Assembly: GCA_028867235.1 (NCBI GenBank)
Contig: JAGWGS010000027.1
Location: 1-10,658 of the forward strand
DNA length: 10,658 nucleotides
Source of the DNA: Nitrososphaerota archaeon
Lineage (GTDB): Archaea; Thermoproteota; Nitrososphaeria; Nitrososphaerales; Nitrosopumilaceae
Reading direction: 5' to 3'
The translations under genes were made by a program, and so were the position numbers. Positions 1-6,141 of the stretch are shown piece after piece. A model generated the notes under the pieces. The model worked only from the letters and a program-made list of their open reading frames with translations. It was not told where the DNA came from and ran no database searches. Every line of letters starts with the position of its first letter. Positions within the stretch are counted from its first letter, which is position 1.

Positions 1-25
1 TGGCCAGACTTGTTTGATTATCCAT
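1..25 (-). CDS. Possible start of a gene running off the left edge (ambiguous)
   Basis: A minus-strand ATG at 25-23 opens the frame M-D-N-Q-T-S-L-A before the window ends. Two TATA-like stretches lie upstream at 41-49 and 51-56, the second at about the distance expected for a leaderless transcript, and the gene would follow the zinc-finger gene by 39 bases on the same strand. Other readings cannot be excluded. On the plus strand, frame 1 ends with a stop at 28-30, and frame 2 stays open to a stop at 80-82, which would overlap the zinc-finger gene tail to tail as two other gene pairs in this window do. No family can be recognised from so few residues. Confidence 0.28.
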
Positions 26-64
26 CCTAGTTACAAGAAAAAATATAATGTATACATCATTCAC

Positions 65-181
65 CTAGGAAAAATGATCTAATCCTTTTGGAATTGGTGT
101 AGTATGTTTCCGCAATACATGCACCTCAAGTCCTTCTCTAGAATAGAATTCAAGATTACATTCTTTACAAGTATATGGCAT
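65..181 (-). CDS. Micro-protein consisting of one C2H2 zinc finger (38 aa)
   Basis: The reading frame from ATG (181-179) to TAG (67-65) encodes 38 residues. Nearly the whole protein is one classical C2H2 finger: C5 and C8, twelve residues, then H21 and H26, with the expected aromatic F12 and core L18 between them. The spacing C-x2-C-x12-H-x4-H matches the zinc-finger consensus, so a zinc-binding beta-beta-alpha fold is expected; nucleic-acid or protein binding is inferred. A stretch reading GTTAAATC on the minus strand (205-212) lies about 27 bases upstream, consistent with a leaderless transcript. The spacing of zinc ligands and hydrophobic core residues makes chance unlikely. It follows the Dps gene on the same strand with a gap of 104 bases. 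Target unknown. Confidence 0.75.
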   Translation of the reverse strand: MPYTCKECNLEFYSREGLEVHVLRKHTTPIPKGLDHFS

Positions 182-202
182 TTTTTAATTTAAAAACAGT
201 TT

Positions 203-212
203 TTGATTTAAC
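203..212 (-). promoter_or_regulatory. TATA-like box for the zinc-finger gene
   Basis: The minus strand reads TTAAATC here, centred about 27 bases before the ATG at 181, the spacing expected for an archaeal TATA box with transcription starting at or next to the start codon. No Shine-Dalgarno sequence precedes the ATG. Confidence 0.4.
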
Positions 213-265
213 AGATTTGATTGAAATATCATCAATCCCTAGTAAGCTGCCAAACAAGAGGAGAG

Positions 266-277
266 ATAAAAAGAAAG
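266..277 (-). terminator. Pyrimidine/T-rich stretch after dps, possible terminator
   Basis: Just downstream of the dps stop codon the minus strand reads CTTTCTTTTTAT. Archaeal RNA polymerase terminates on T-runs without needing a hairpin, so this is a plausible termination site, but the run is interrupted and the evidence is weak. Confidence 0.3.
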
Positions 278-285
278 TCTTGGAA

Positions 286-762
286 TTACCTTGCATCCAG
301 AAATGATCGCGTCATCCATGCCATCTTTTCGTGCTGCTCCATAAGGCCAGTCAAAAAGTCTGCAGTGCCAGCATCATTATACCCAGTACAAGCATCAACA
401 TCTGCACGAAGAGTACGAATAACATACTCGTGATCATGTAGCAGGTTTGTCAACATGGTTTTTGCGTCAGGATATCTCCCAGGCTCTTCTTTGATTTTGC
501 CATGTTTGATAAACTCTCCAAGAGTGGCAACACTTTTTGAGCCAAGCTCCCTGATTCTTTCTGCAACATCATCTATTATAACATCAAGTTCTTCATATTG
601 CGATTCAAAGAACTTGTGCAGATCGTTGAATTGAATCCCAGTTACATTCCAGTGATAGTTCCTGGTTTTTGTATACAAGAGGTATTCATCAGATACCAGG
701 CGAACCAGAATGTCCACTGTCTTTTTCCTATTTTGTGCAGAGATTCCAATATTTGGTTCCAT
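286..762 (-). CDS. dps: Dps-family ferritin (DNA protection during starvation protein), 158 aa
   Basis: Dps proteins form 12-subunit shells that oxidise Fe(II), usually with hydrogen peroxide, and store the iron, protecting DNA from Fenton chemistry. The ferroxidase ligands are visible with exact family spacing: H37 (in YHWNV), H49, E53, D64 and E68, matching E. coli H51/H63/D67/D78/E82 (+12, +4, +11, +4). The third ligand is Glu rather than Asp, a variation I recall from halophilic archaeal DpsA. Length is normal for the family. The N-terminus lacks the lysine-rich tail that E. coli Dps uses to bind DNA, so iron/peroxide detoxification is the safer prediction. The ATG start at 762 has a TATA-like box about 27 bases upstream. 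It is probably transcribed alone; oxidative-stress or iron control is likely but no operator is obvious. Confidence 0.93.
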   Translation of the reverse strand: MEPNIGISAQNRKKTVDILVRLVSDEYLLYTKTRNYHWNVTGIQFNDLHKFFESQYEELDVIIDDVAERIRELGSKSVATLGEFIKHGKIKEEPGRYPDAKTMLTNLLHDHEYVIRTLRADVDACTGYNDAGTADFLTGLMEQHEKMAWMTRSFLDAR

Positions 763-782
763 GCTAGGTCAAATCGTAATCA

Positions 783-793
783 AATAATAAAAA
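783..793 (-). promoter_or_regulatory. TATA-like box for dps
   Basis: The minus strand reads TTTTTATTATT, centred about 26 bases before the dps ATG. This matches an archaeal TATA box driving a leaderless or nearly leaderless mRNA. Confidence 0.5.
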
Positions 794-883
794 CATGATC
801 CTAGTTTTCCAAAAATAAAATACAATCATACAAACTTGTACCTAGTGCCAGATTGCAAATTAAGTAACATAGTTCATCTAGTC

Positions 884-890
884 TTTTATA
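884..890 (+). promoter_or_regulatory. TATA box of the candidate ncRNA
   Basis: TTTTATA is centred near 887, 25-26 bases before G912, the first base of the long terminal stem of the candidate RNA. This is the canonical archaeal TATA-to-start distance, and no protein gene on the plus strand follows that could use the promoter. Confidence 0.55.
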
Positions 891-911
891 CATCAGAAAC
901 AAAATATTATT

Positions 912-991
912 GGAACCGTGGATGTGTCTTCCCGTGTACGATCACACACCATCAATGACACAAGTCCCTAATGTCCACGGTTTCATTTTTT
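912..991 (+). ncRNA. Candidate structured small RNA, about 73-80 nt, no known family
   Basis: An 11-bp terminal stem pairs 912-922 with 974-984 (one G-U pair). Nested inside are a 5-bp stem 924-928/957-961 and a 4-bp hairpin 934-937/944-947 with a 6-base loop. A 12-base strand (962-973) stays unpaired on the 3' side, and an asymmetric internal loop (929-933 against 948-956) lies above it. The element is about 51% G+C by hand count inside an AT-rich spacer. A TATA box sits at the right distance upstream and six T follow the stem directly (986-991), so the plus strand is the likely transcript; the minus strand has neither signal. It is not a tRNA, and C/D boxes or an ACA tail are not apparent. 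A guide-like role for the unpaired 12-mer is speculation. Confidence 0.6.
986..991 (+). terminator. U-tract ending the candidate ncRNA
   Basis: Six consecutive T start two bases after the last paired base of the 11-bp stem. A stem followed by a U-run is terminator-like, and T-runs alone suffice for archaeal termination. Confidence 0.5.
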
Positions 992-1068
992 GCCATTATT
1001 TGAAAAAAATGATCGATGCAACGATGAAAAACCAGATCAAAAATTAAGATTAAAGAATTTACGAGAAA

Positions 1069-1248
1069 CTATTTCCTTCTCTTTTGGCCGGGTTTGTTTT
1101 GGCCTGGAACTCGTTTTAGGATGAATCTTTTTCTAAAATTATCCTTGTTTCGGGTTATTGATATATCTCCGTGTCGTTCTCTTGCTTGAACTTTAGGAGT
1201 CTGTCCTCTTACTTTCCCTGCCTTAGTAAGCGATCCGTGAGTTGGCAT
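1069..1248 (-). CDS. rps30e: Ribosomal protein eS30 (59 aa)
   Basis: eS30 is a small basic protein of the archaeal and eukaryotic small ribosomal subunit, absent from bacteria. The frame from ATG (1248-1246) to TAG (1071-1069) begins MPTHGSLTKAGKVRGQTPK, the diagnostic N-terminal block of the family, and ends in a strongly basic tail (...PGQKRRK). The length of 59 residues is normal for the archaeal form, which lacks the ubiquitin-like extension seen in eukaryotes. It lies 50 bases downstream of the radical SAM gene on the same strand but appears to have its own promoter: ATACATAAAT on the minus strand about 26 bases before the ATG. Expression is therefore probably leaderless and independent, with possible read-through from the upstream gene. 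Confidence 0.95.
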   Translation of the reverse strand: MPTHGSLTKAGKVRGQTPKVQARERHGDISITRNKDNFRKRFILKRVPGQNKPGQKRRK

Positions 1249-1270
1249 GAGAAAACTCTACCTGTATTCA

Positions 1271-1280
1271 ATTTATGTAT
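1271..1280 (-). promoter_or_regulatory. TATA-like box for rps30e
   Basis: The minus strand reads ATACATAAAT, centred about 27 bases before the eS30 ATG, inside the 50-base gap after the radical SAM gene. This suggests separate transcription of the ribosomal protein. Confidence 0.45.
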
Positions 1281-1298
1281 TGTGTTTGGCGTAAAAAT

Positions 1299-3017
1299 TT
1301 ACCAGTACTTGGTCTTGATTGTTTCAATTACTCGCTCGTGTTCTTGTCCCTTCTTTCTTGCATATTTTTCCATTGCAGTAAGTGGTACACCACCTAGTGT
1401 TCTTGCGAGTCCTGTGAATGCCTTTTTCTTTAGAGTGTTGTTGCTTCCTGTCTTGTCCATGAACTTTTGTATACCATACTTGAAGTTGTGCTGCCAAGTC
1501 TTGTACATTACACCAAGTTGTGGTGCAGTCAGTTCATTTCCAATATCAAAGAACTCTGATTTTTCAAGCAATCCAATTGGAACAAATGTAAGCGGAGTTA
1601 CTGTAAACTGGGATTCTGGTTGTTCTCTCTCAAGTTCATTGATGAGTCTAATTGTCTCCCATGCATCTTCTTCAGTCTCTGCATTATCCAATCCCATGAT
1701 GAGTGTAAATGCAGGAATCCAATGATTCTCATTTAGTGTCTTTACTCCCTCTTTTACAACCCAGTGCCATTCCTCTGGCTTGTATGGTGAGAGTTTCCTG
1801 TCTGCATATTTTCCAATCAATCTTAGGCTTCCTGTCTCAAATCCACATTGAACTCCAGTCTTGTTGTTTGGACCAGACTTGATTATCTTGGAGAGATTTG
1901 GAAGTAACTTTTCATCAGCTATTGCACCTGCAAGTGTACCGTGTGTTGGGTTTGTATGCTCTATTCCACAAGACATGACTGCCTTGAAGAGTTCTTCTAA
2001 TGCTTCTCTGTTTGGAGCCATGTTCTTTGTCTTTCTTGGATCAAGTCCATAGACAAAAATGTCATCGCTGTGAAGCCATGCATTTCTCTGTCCTCCCTTC
2101 TTTATGTTGACCTCAATCTCTTGTTTTACTTTTTCAGGTGAATAGTATCTTAGCGGTCTTAATGTAACATCACAGAATTTACAACCTCTTCCACATCCTC
2201 TCATAACCTCAACCATTCCATGTATACTTGGTTCTACAATGTTTGGTATGCTTTCAACATCAGGTTCATCCCAATAGTGGATAAATCTTCCATGGAACTT
2301 GTTGTCATCTTTTCCAAATTCTTTTACTTCAACTTTGAAATCACTCTTGACAAATGGATTCATGTTCTCAAATTCTCCAGCAATTAGTTTGTTGAAGAAT
2401 TCTCCAGCATGTCCATCAATCTCTGGTGCAATACCACCAAGTTCTCCTTCCAGTACAGCATAGAGACCATATTCCTGAATTTTCTTTGGATCATAGTTGT
2501 ATTGCCATGTTCCAGAGGCTCCTGCAATTACTTTGGCATGACTGTTATTCTTTTTCTTTGCTGCATTTATCTTCATGTGAAGGTCGCGATTGTAAAATTC
2601 ATCATATGATGTTTGTTTTCTACCATAAGTAAATGTCATAGTTACAGGACCCATTCCAAGCGGATCCATTTCATAAGTTCCAACTACCTCAGTCTCTGGA
2701 CCAATGAATCTATCAACATAATCAGGATGTGCAACAACAACTTCTTCTCTCTTGTATCCGTCACGGAGAAGTGCTGCCTCTACTTTTCTTAATCCATAGG
2801 GAGCATGAGTTGCAATTCCATTTCTATGGGTGATTGGATTACAGATAAAGTCAAAGAGAATTTTTGGAGTTACCTGATCTTTTAGAATTTTATACCAGAA
2901 ACTGTCCTTTGGTCTGTGTGGGTCTATTGCAGGTGCGCAACCAAAGAATGTGGCAAGAGATATCCCACGATATGTAGACATTAATGTTCTATCTGCAGTT
3001 AAGACAATCTTTGCCAA
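1299..3017 (-). CDS. Radical SAM protein with cobalamin-domain-like N-terminal region (572 aa)
   Basis: Residues 275-282 carry the radical SAM signature C-x3-C-x2-C (C275, C279, C282, within RGCGRGCKFC), which binds the [4Fe-4S] cluster that cleaves S-adenosylmethionine. The N-terminal part (about 70-130) resembles the B12-binding-type domain of COG1032 proteins (APYGLRKVEAALL, then a conserved MDPLGMGP), but a classical DxHxxG cobalamin motif is not visible, so cofactor binding is uncertain. Substrate unknown. The start codon is TTG: an in-frame stop lies two codons upstream, and the next ATG (residue 13) would delete the KIVLTADRTL segment that I believe is conserved in archaeal homologues. 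A TATA-like box (3034-3043) lies about 21 bases ahead. eS30 follows on the same strand. Confidence 0.9.
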   Translation of the reverse strand: MAKIVLTADRTLMSTYRGISLATFFGCAPAIDPHRPKDSFWYKILKDQVTPKILFDFICNPITHRNGIATHAPYGLRKVEAALLRDGYKREEVVVAHPDYVDRFIGPETEVVGTYEMDPLGMGPVTMTFTYGRKQTSYDEFYNRDLHMKINAAKKKNNSHAKVIAGASGTWQYNYDPKKIQEYGLYAVLEGELGGIAPEIDGHAGEFFNKLIAGEFENMNPFVKSDFKVEVKEFGKDDNKFHGRFIHYWDEPDVESIPNIVEPSIHGMVEVMRGCGRGCKFCDVTLRPLRYYSPEKVKQEIEVNIKKGGQRNAWLHSDDIFVYGLDPRKTKNMAPNREALEELFKAVMSCGIEHTNPTHGTLAGAIADEKLLPNLSKIIKSGPNNKTGVQCGFETGSLRLIGKYADRKLSPYKPEEWHWVVKEGVKTLNENHWIPAFTLIMGLDNAETEEDAWETIRLINELEREQPESQFTVTPLTFVPIGLLEKSEFFDIGNELTAPQLGVMYKTWQHNFKYGIQKFMDKTGSNNTLKKKAFTGLARTLGGVPLTAMEKYARKKGQEHERVIETIKTKYW

Positions 3018-3033
3018 TTTTCAATTTTGATGG

Positions 3034-3043
3034 TTTTTTATAG
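3034..3043 (-). promoter_or_regulatory. TATA-like box for the radical SAM gene
   Basis: The minus strand reads CTATAAAAAA, about 21 bases before the TTG start codon. The spacing is slightly short for a leaderless start, but there is no other AT-box candidate in the gap after pyrK. Confidence 0.45.
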
Positions 3044-3072
3044 CATTTTAAGTTTTCCGGAATTATCAAAAT

Positions 3073-3900
3073 CTAGTAATTCTCAAGCATGCCTGATTTT
3101 GTTCTATGTGTGTGCCCAAATTCCTTGTTGGAAAGAAGTGTCTTGCCATCAAATACAGTTCCATCTTTACATGCCATTACATCACCAAAACAACAACTTC
3201 CACATATTCCAATCCCACACTTCATCATCCTCTCAATGCTTGCCTCCACGTAGATGTTGTTTGCTGATGCAATTTGTACAACCTTGTACATCATTTTTTC
3301 AGGACCACATGTATAGACTCCATCAAATTTGTTTGTCTTGACCAGCTCATCCATCACGTCTGTTACTAGTCCCTTTTTACCATAGCTTCCATCCTCAGTT
3401 ACAACAATTACTTGATGCTTTGTTCCCTCTAGCAATTTTTCTGCAGCAGATTCAAAAAAGACTTCGGATTTTGTCTTGGAGCCCATGATTATTGTTACAT
3501 CGTCTGCCTTTTTTAGAAACGTTACAAGCCTAATCAAAGGAACAAGCCCTGTTCCACCTCCAACTAAAAGTAACTTGCCCTGTTTTATTGTAAAAGAGTT
3601 TCCATAAGGACCGCGAATTCCTATCTGATCTCCTACCTTTTTTGAAAATAATTCTGTTGTTGCAGCACCATGTTTTCTCACTGTAAATGCCGCTTTTCCT
3701 TGATCTTGTGATATCATTACACTCATCGGAATTTCATTCACCCCAGGTACCCATACCATTGCAAACTGCCCTGGAAGAACATCTGACATGACATCATCAG
3801 TAAAGTAAATGGTACGAACAGTAGGGGTTTCATCAACCACCCTTTCTATTGTTACAATCTTTGGTGTATCAAAACTTTTTTGCAATCCCAACCATCTCAC
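3073..3900 (-). CDS. pyrK: Dihydroorotate dehydrogenase electron-transfer subunit PyrK (275 aa)
   Basis: PyrK passes electrons between NAD(H) and the PyrD subunit of class 1B dihydroorotate dehydrogenase through FAD and a [2Fe-2S] cluster. Visible in order are an FAD-binding barrel (about 12-105, with IPMS at 57-60 in the RPxS position and RGPYGN at 96-101), an NAD-binding fold (GGGTGLVPLI, 114-123; CGPEKMM, 198-204), and the C-terminal cluster cysteines C228, C233, C236 and C244, with an additional C237. It follows pyrD and overlaps it by 32 bases when the GTG at 3900 is the start. A TTG three codons later, preceded at five bases by GTGA, is an alternative start. Translational coupling and one shared mRNA are likely. 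Confidence 0.93.
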   Translation of the reverse strand: MRWLGLQKSFDTPKIVTIERVVDETPTVRTIYFTDDVMSDVLPGQFAMVWVPGVNEIPMSVMISQDQGKAAFTVRKHGAATTELFSKKVGDQIGIRGPYGNSFTIKQGKLLLVGGGTGLVPLIRLVTFLKKADDVTIIMGSKTKSEVFFESAAEKLLEGTKHQVIVVTEDGSYGKKGLVTDVMDELVKTNKFDGVYTCGPEKMMYKVVQIASANNIYVEASIERMMKCGIGICGSCCFGDVMACKDGTVFDGKTLLSNKEFGHTHRTKSGMLENY

Positions 3901-4777
3901 TTATTTTTTTATAGTTCTTTTTCTCCATGTATTTTGAAATTCCGTCATTTATCTCAGAGAACACTCCAGTCCACTTTTCTCCAACTGCACTGCCAATCTG
4001 TACTGCACTAGAACCTGCAAGCAAAAATTCTACAGCATCCTCCCAGCTTGATACTCCCCCACATCCAATTATTGGAATGTCAAACTTGGATGATATCTCA
4101 TAGACACATCTTACCGCAACCGGCTTGATTGGGGAGCCTGACATACCCCCTATCTTGTGACTCAAAATCGGCCTGCCAGTCTGGATGTCTATTGCCATTG
4201 CACGTAGTGTGTTTATTGCAGTAATACCATCAATCCCGCTATCACATGCAGTTCGCACGGTCTCTAGATAATCAGACGAACCAAGACCAACTTTTGCAAG
4301 TACTGGAACCTTGGATTCTTTTTTTACAGATTTGATTATAGTGTGAACAAGTTCCGGGTCGTCACCTACTTCAAGCCCAACCTTTTCAACGTGAGGACAT
4401 GACAGATTCAACTCGTATCCAAGAATCTTGACATTCTCAAATTGTTTTATCATAAATGTAAAATCTTCAGGTACAGAGCCAACAAGGCTGACAATGATTG
4501 GAACAGTTTGATTTGGAGACAACATCTTTGCAAAGTATGGAGCTCCAGGATTTGACAGTCCTACTGCATTAAGATATCCGTGTTTTAGTCCAATGATGGT
4601 AGGATTTGGATATCCTTCCCAGGGTTCCTTGCTTAATGATTTTGTAACAAGTGCGCCTGCCCCTTCCTTATATAGACGCCCAAAGACGTCAAGTGATATA
4701 CCAAGTATGCCAGATGCAAGCATTGTGGGTCTCTCAAGTGAAATTGGGCCCACATGGGTTGAGATGTCAGGACTCAC
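3869..4777 (-). CDS. pyrD: Dihydroorotate dehydrogenase, class 1B catalytic subunit PyrD (302 aa)
   Basis: PyrD oxidises dihydroorotate to orotate, the fourth step of UMP synthesis, on FMN in a TIM barrel. The active-site base is C127 in NLSCPHV, the cysteine that marks class 1 (class 2 enzymes use serine). FMN phosphate loops are GGMSG (210-214) and GCGG (238-241), and K46 (VTKS) is in the position of the FMN-contacting lysine. Length is normal for class 1B, and the adjacent pyrK confirms the subclass. The start is GTG: no ATG lies upstream before an in-frame stop, and TTATAA at 4802-4807 is centred about 27 bases before it, giving a leaderless mRNA. The gene is divergent from nop5 across a 77-base shared promoter region. 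Confidence 0.95.
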   Translation of the reverse strand: MSPDISTHVGPISLERPTMLASGILGISLDVFGRLYKEGAGALVTKSLSKEPWEGYPNPTIIGLKHGYLNAVGLSNPGAPYFAKMLSPNQTVPIIVSLVGSVPEDFTFMIKQFENVKILGYELNLSCPHVEKVGLEVGDDPELVHTIIKSVKKESKVPVLAKVGLGSSDYLETVRTACDSGIDGITAINTLRAMAIDIQTGRPILSHKIGGMSGSPIKPVAVRCVYEISSKFDIPIIGCGGVSSWEDAVEFLLAGSSAVQIGSAVGEKWTGVFSEINDGISKYMEKKNYKKISEMVGIAKKF

Positions 4778-4801
4778 TTCTAGTAATAAAAAATGGTTCT
4801 C

Positions 4802-4807
4802 TTATAA
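4802..4807 (-). promoter_or_regulatory. TATA box for pyrD-pyrK
   Basis: TTATAA on the minus strand is centred about 27 bases before the GTG start of pyrD, placing the predicted transcription start at the start codon. This spacing supports the choice of GTG. Confidence 0.55.
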
Positions 4808-4819
4808 CGTTTGATGTAG

Positions 4820-4827
4820 TTTTAGAT
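4820..4827 (+). promoter_or_regulatory. TATA-like box for nop5-fibrillarin
   Basis: TTTTAGAT is centred about 31 bases before the nop5 ATG, giving a predicted leader of roughly 5 bases. The match is weaker than the other boxes in this window; it is chosen mainly by position. Confidence 0.35.
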
Positions 4828-4854
4828 CGATACTGTTACATTTTTTAGTAAGCC

Positions 4855-6141
4855 ATGAAAATGCACTCTATGCATTCTGTCATTTTAACAGAGCTTGGTA
4901 TTGCAGTTTTTGATGATAACAAATGTGTCAAGTCATTTCCATTTTCAAATCCAGCTACACAATATGTAGAGCTAAAAAAAGAACAAGCACATCTAAATGA
5001 ATTAGAACAATTTCTTACAAGCCTTGGAAGTGCAGTGATTGTAAATGATTCCTCCTTGTTAAAACAATTGAGAAAAAAATCTATCGAGGCAGATCTTATG
5101 GAAGAAAAAAAGATAGAGACAATCCAATCCTCAAAGTTACGTGTTCTAGTAGATTCAGGTTTTGCAACAAATGAAGGCGATGCAAGAGGCAAGTTGCGAG
5201 ACTTTGCTCTAAACTTGTCATCATCACGAGTTACCGAGATATCAGAAAGTCCAGACCTTCACATCATCCAAGCCATCAACACACTAGATGAGACTGACAA
5301 GATAATCAATCTGTTATCCTCAAGGGTACGAGAATGGTATGGGTTACACTTTCCAGAGCTTGATAACCTGATAGATACAATCAGTGGATACTCTAAGATT
5401 GTGGTTGAGGGAAGAAGAGACAACTTTACTCAGAATACATACACCAATGCAGGATTCCCAGAGGAAAAGGCAGAGATGTTATCTCTTTTGCAGAAAAAAA
5501 GCAGGGGTGGGCAAATATCAGATGAGAATCTAGCAATAGTACAAGGCATTGCAAAACAAATTCTTGATCTTTTTGAGCTAAGACAATCATTAGAAAAACA
5601 CATTGAGGCCCAGATGGAAAAAGTGGCACCAAATACTACGGTCATACTTGGCTCTGCAGTAGGCGCCCGAGTTCTTGCCAAGGCAGGAAGTTTGAAGAGA
5701 CTTGCAACAATGCCTGCAAGTACAATCCAGGTTCTAGGCGCAGAAAAGGCATTGTTTAGAGCACTCAAGACAGGAGCACAGCCTCCAAAACATGGTTTAT
5801 TGTTTCAACATCAACTAGTTCATTCCGCCCCACGATGGCAAAGAGGAAAGATTGCGCGTGCAATAGCTGCCAAGGCTGCAATTGGTGCAAGGGTAGACGT
5901 TTACGGAGGAGGAAGAAACGAAACCTTGCTTGAGAAACTCAATATCCGTGTTGGCGAGATTGGAGAAAAATACAAAGACCAGCCAGAAAGACCAGCCGTC
6001 CAGCCACGCAGAAATGATGAACGACAAGATAGAAGATTTGACAGAAGAGACAGGAGATTTGGCGGAGGCAGAGGCGGCGGAGACAAGAGAAACGACTGGC
6101 AAAAGAGTAAGAGAAAGAAGTTTGGAAAACGAAGAAGATAA
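4855..6141 (+). CDS. nop5: Nop5 (Nop56/58-type) C/D-box sRNP core protein (428 aa)
   Basis: Archaeal Nop5 is the scaffold of the C/D-box sRNP: it binds the L7Ae-RNA complex and positions fibrillarin for guided 2'-O-methylation of rRNA and tRNA. Seen in order are an N-terminal fibrillarin-binding domain (about 1-125), the NOSIC-type segment (about 133-190), a helical coiled-coil region (about 200-258), and the Nop domain with NTTVILGSAVGARVLAKAGS (260-279) and the signature LATMPASTIQVLGAEKALFR (283-302). The tail (about 380-428) is arginine-rich with a GGGRGGG stretch and ends in KKFGKRRR. ATG codons at 4855, 4861 and 4870 are all possible starts; archaeal relatives begin close to the third. 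The fibrillarin gene overlaps its 3' end, as expected for a co-translated complex. Confidence 0.96.
   Translation: MKMHSMHSVILTELGIAVFDDNKCVKSFPFSNPATQYVELKKEQAHLNELEQFLTSLGSAVIVNDSSLLKQLRKKSIEADLMEEKKIETIQSSKLRVLVDSGFATNEGDARGKLRDFALNLSSSRVTEISESPDLHIIQAINTLDETDKIINLLSSRVREWYGLHFPELDNLIDTISGYSKIVVEGRRDNFTQNTYTNAGFPEEKAEMLSLLQKKSRGGQISDENLAIVQGIAKQILDLFELRQSLEKHIEAQMEKVAPNTTVILGSAVGARVLAKAGSLKRLATMPASTIQVLGAEKALFRALKTGAQPPKHGLLFQHQLVHSAPRWQRGKIARAIAAKAAIGARVDVYGGGRNETLLEKLNIRVGEIGEKYKDQPERPAVQPRRNDERQDRRFDRRDRRFGGGRGGGDKRNDWQKSKRKKFGKRRR

Larger units (their letters stand above)
763..1068. other. 306-base spacer holding the dps promoter and a structured RNA candidate
   Basis: No protein-coding gene is supported here. 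The left end carries the dps TATA box (783-793), the middle the candidate RNA (912-991) with its TATA box (884-890). The remaining stretches (794-880 and 992-1068) are AT-rich. In 992-1068 only a very short dyad (ATCG/CGAT) and weak T-runs on the minus strand are visible, the latter possibly serving termination of the eS30 mRNA. Confidence 0.7.

Noticed and set aside
912..984. Reading the inverted repeat as a tRNA, C/D-box sRNA, H/ACA sRNA or a small transposon remnant
   Set aside because: There is no T-loop or anticodon arm geometry, no C/D boxes, no ACA after the stem, and no target-site duplication or transposase sequence. An independent RNA fits the TATA box and U-tract better, though an element remnant is not strictly excluded.
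1000..1035. Possible C/D-box sRNA around GATGCAACGATGA
   Set aside because: One C-box-like match exists on the plus strand, but no CTGA D-box at suitable spacing on either strand, and the dyad is only 4 bp.
1171..1725. Long plus-strand open frame opposite the eS30 and radical SAM genes
   Set aside because: It lies antisense to two well-supported genes, is serine- and cysteine-rich low-quality protein with no domain pattern, and reflects the codon use of the opposite strand.
3052..3060. TTTTCCGGAA near the radical SAM promoter as a third regulator site
   Set aside because: It has TTCC and GGAA directly adjacent without the 5-base spacer and flanks of sites A and B; a chance palindrome is likely.
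4845..5192. Minus-strand open frame opposite the start of nop5
   Set aside because: Antisense shadow of a clear gene, no recognisable motifs, and it would cover the divergent pyrD-nop5 promoter region.
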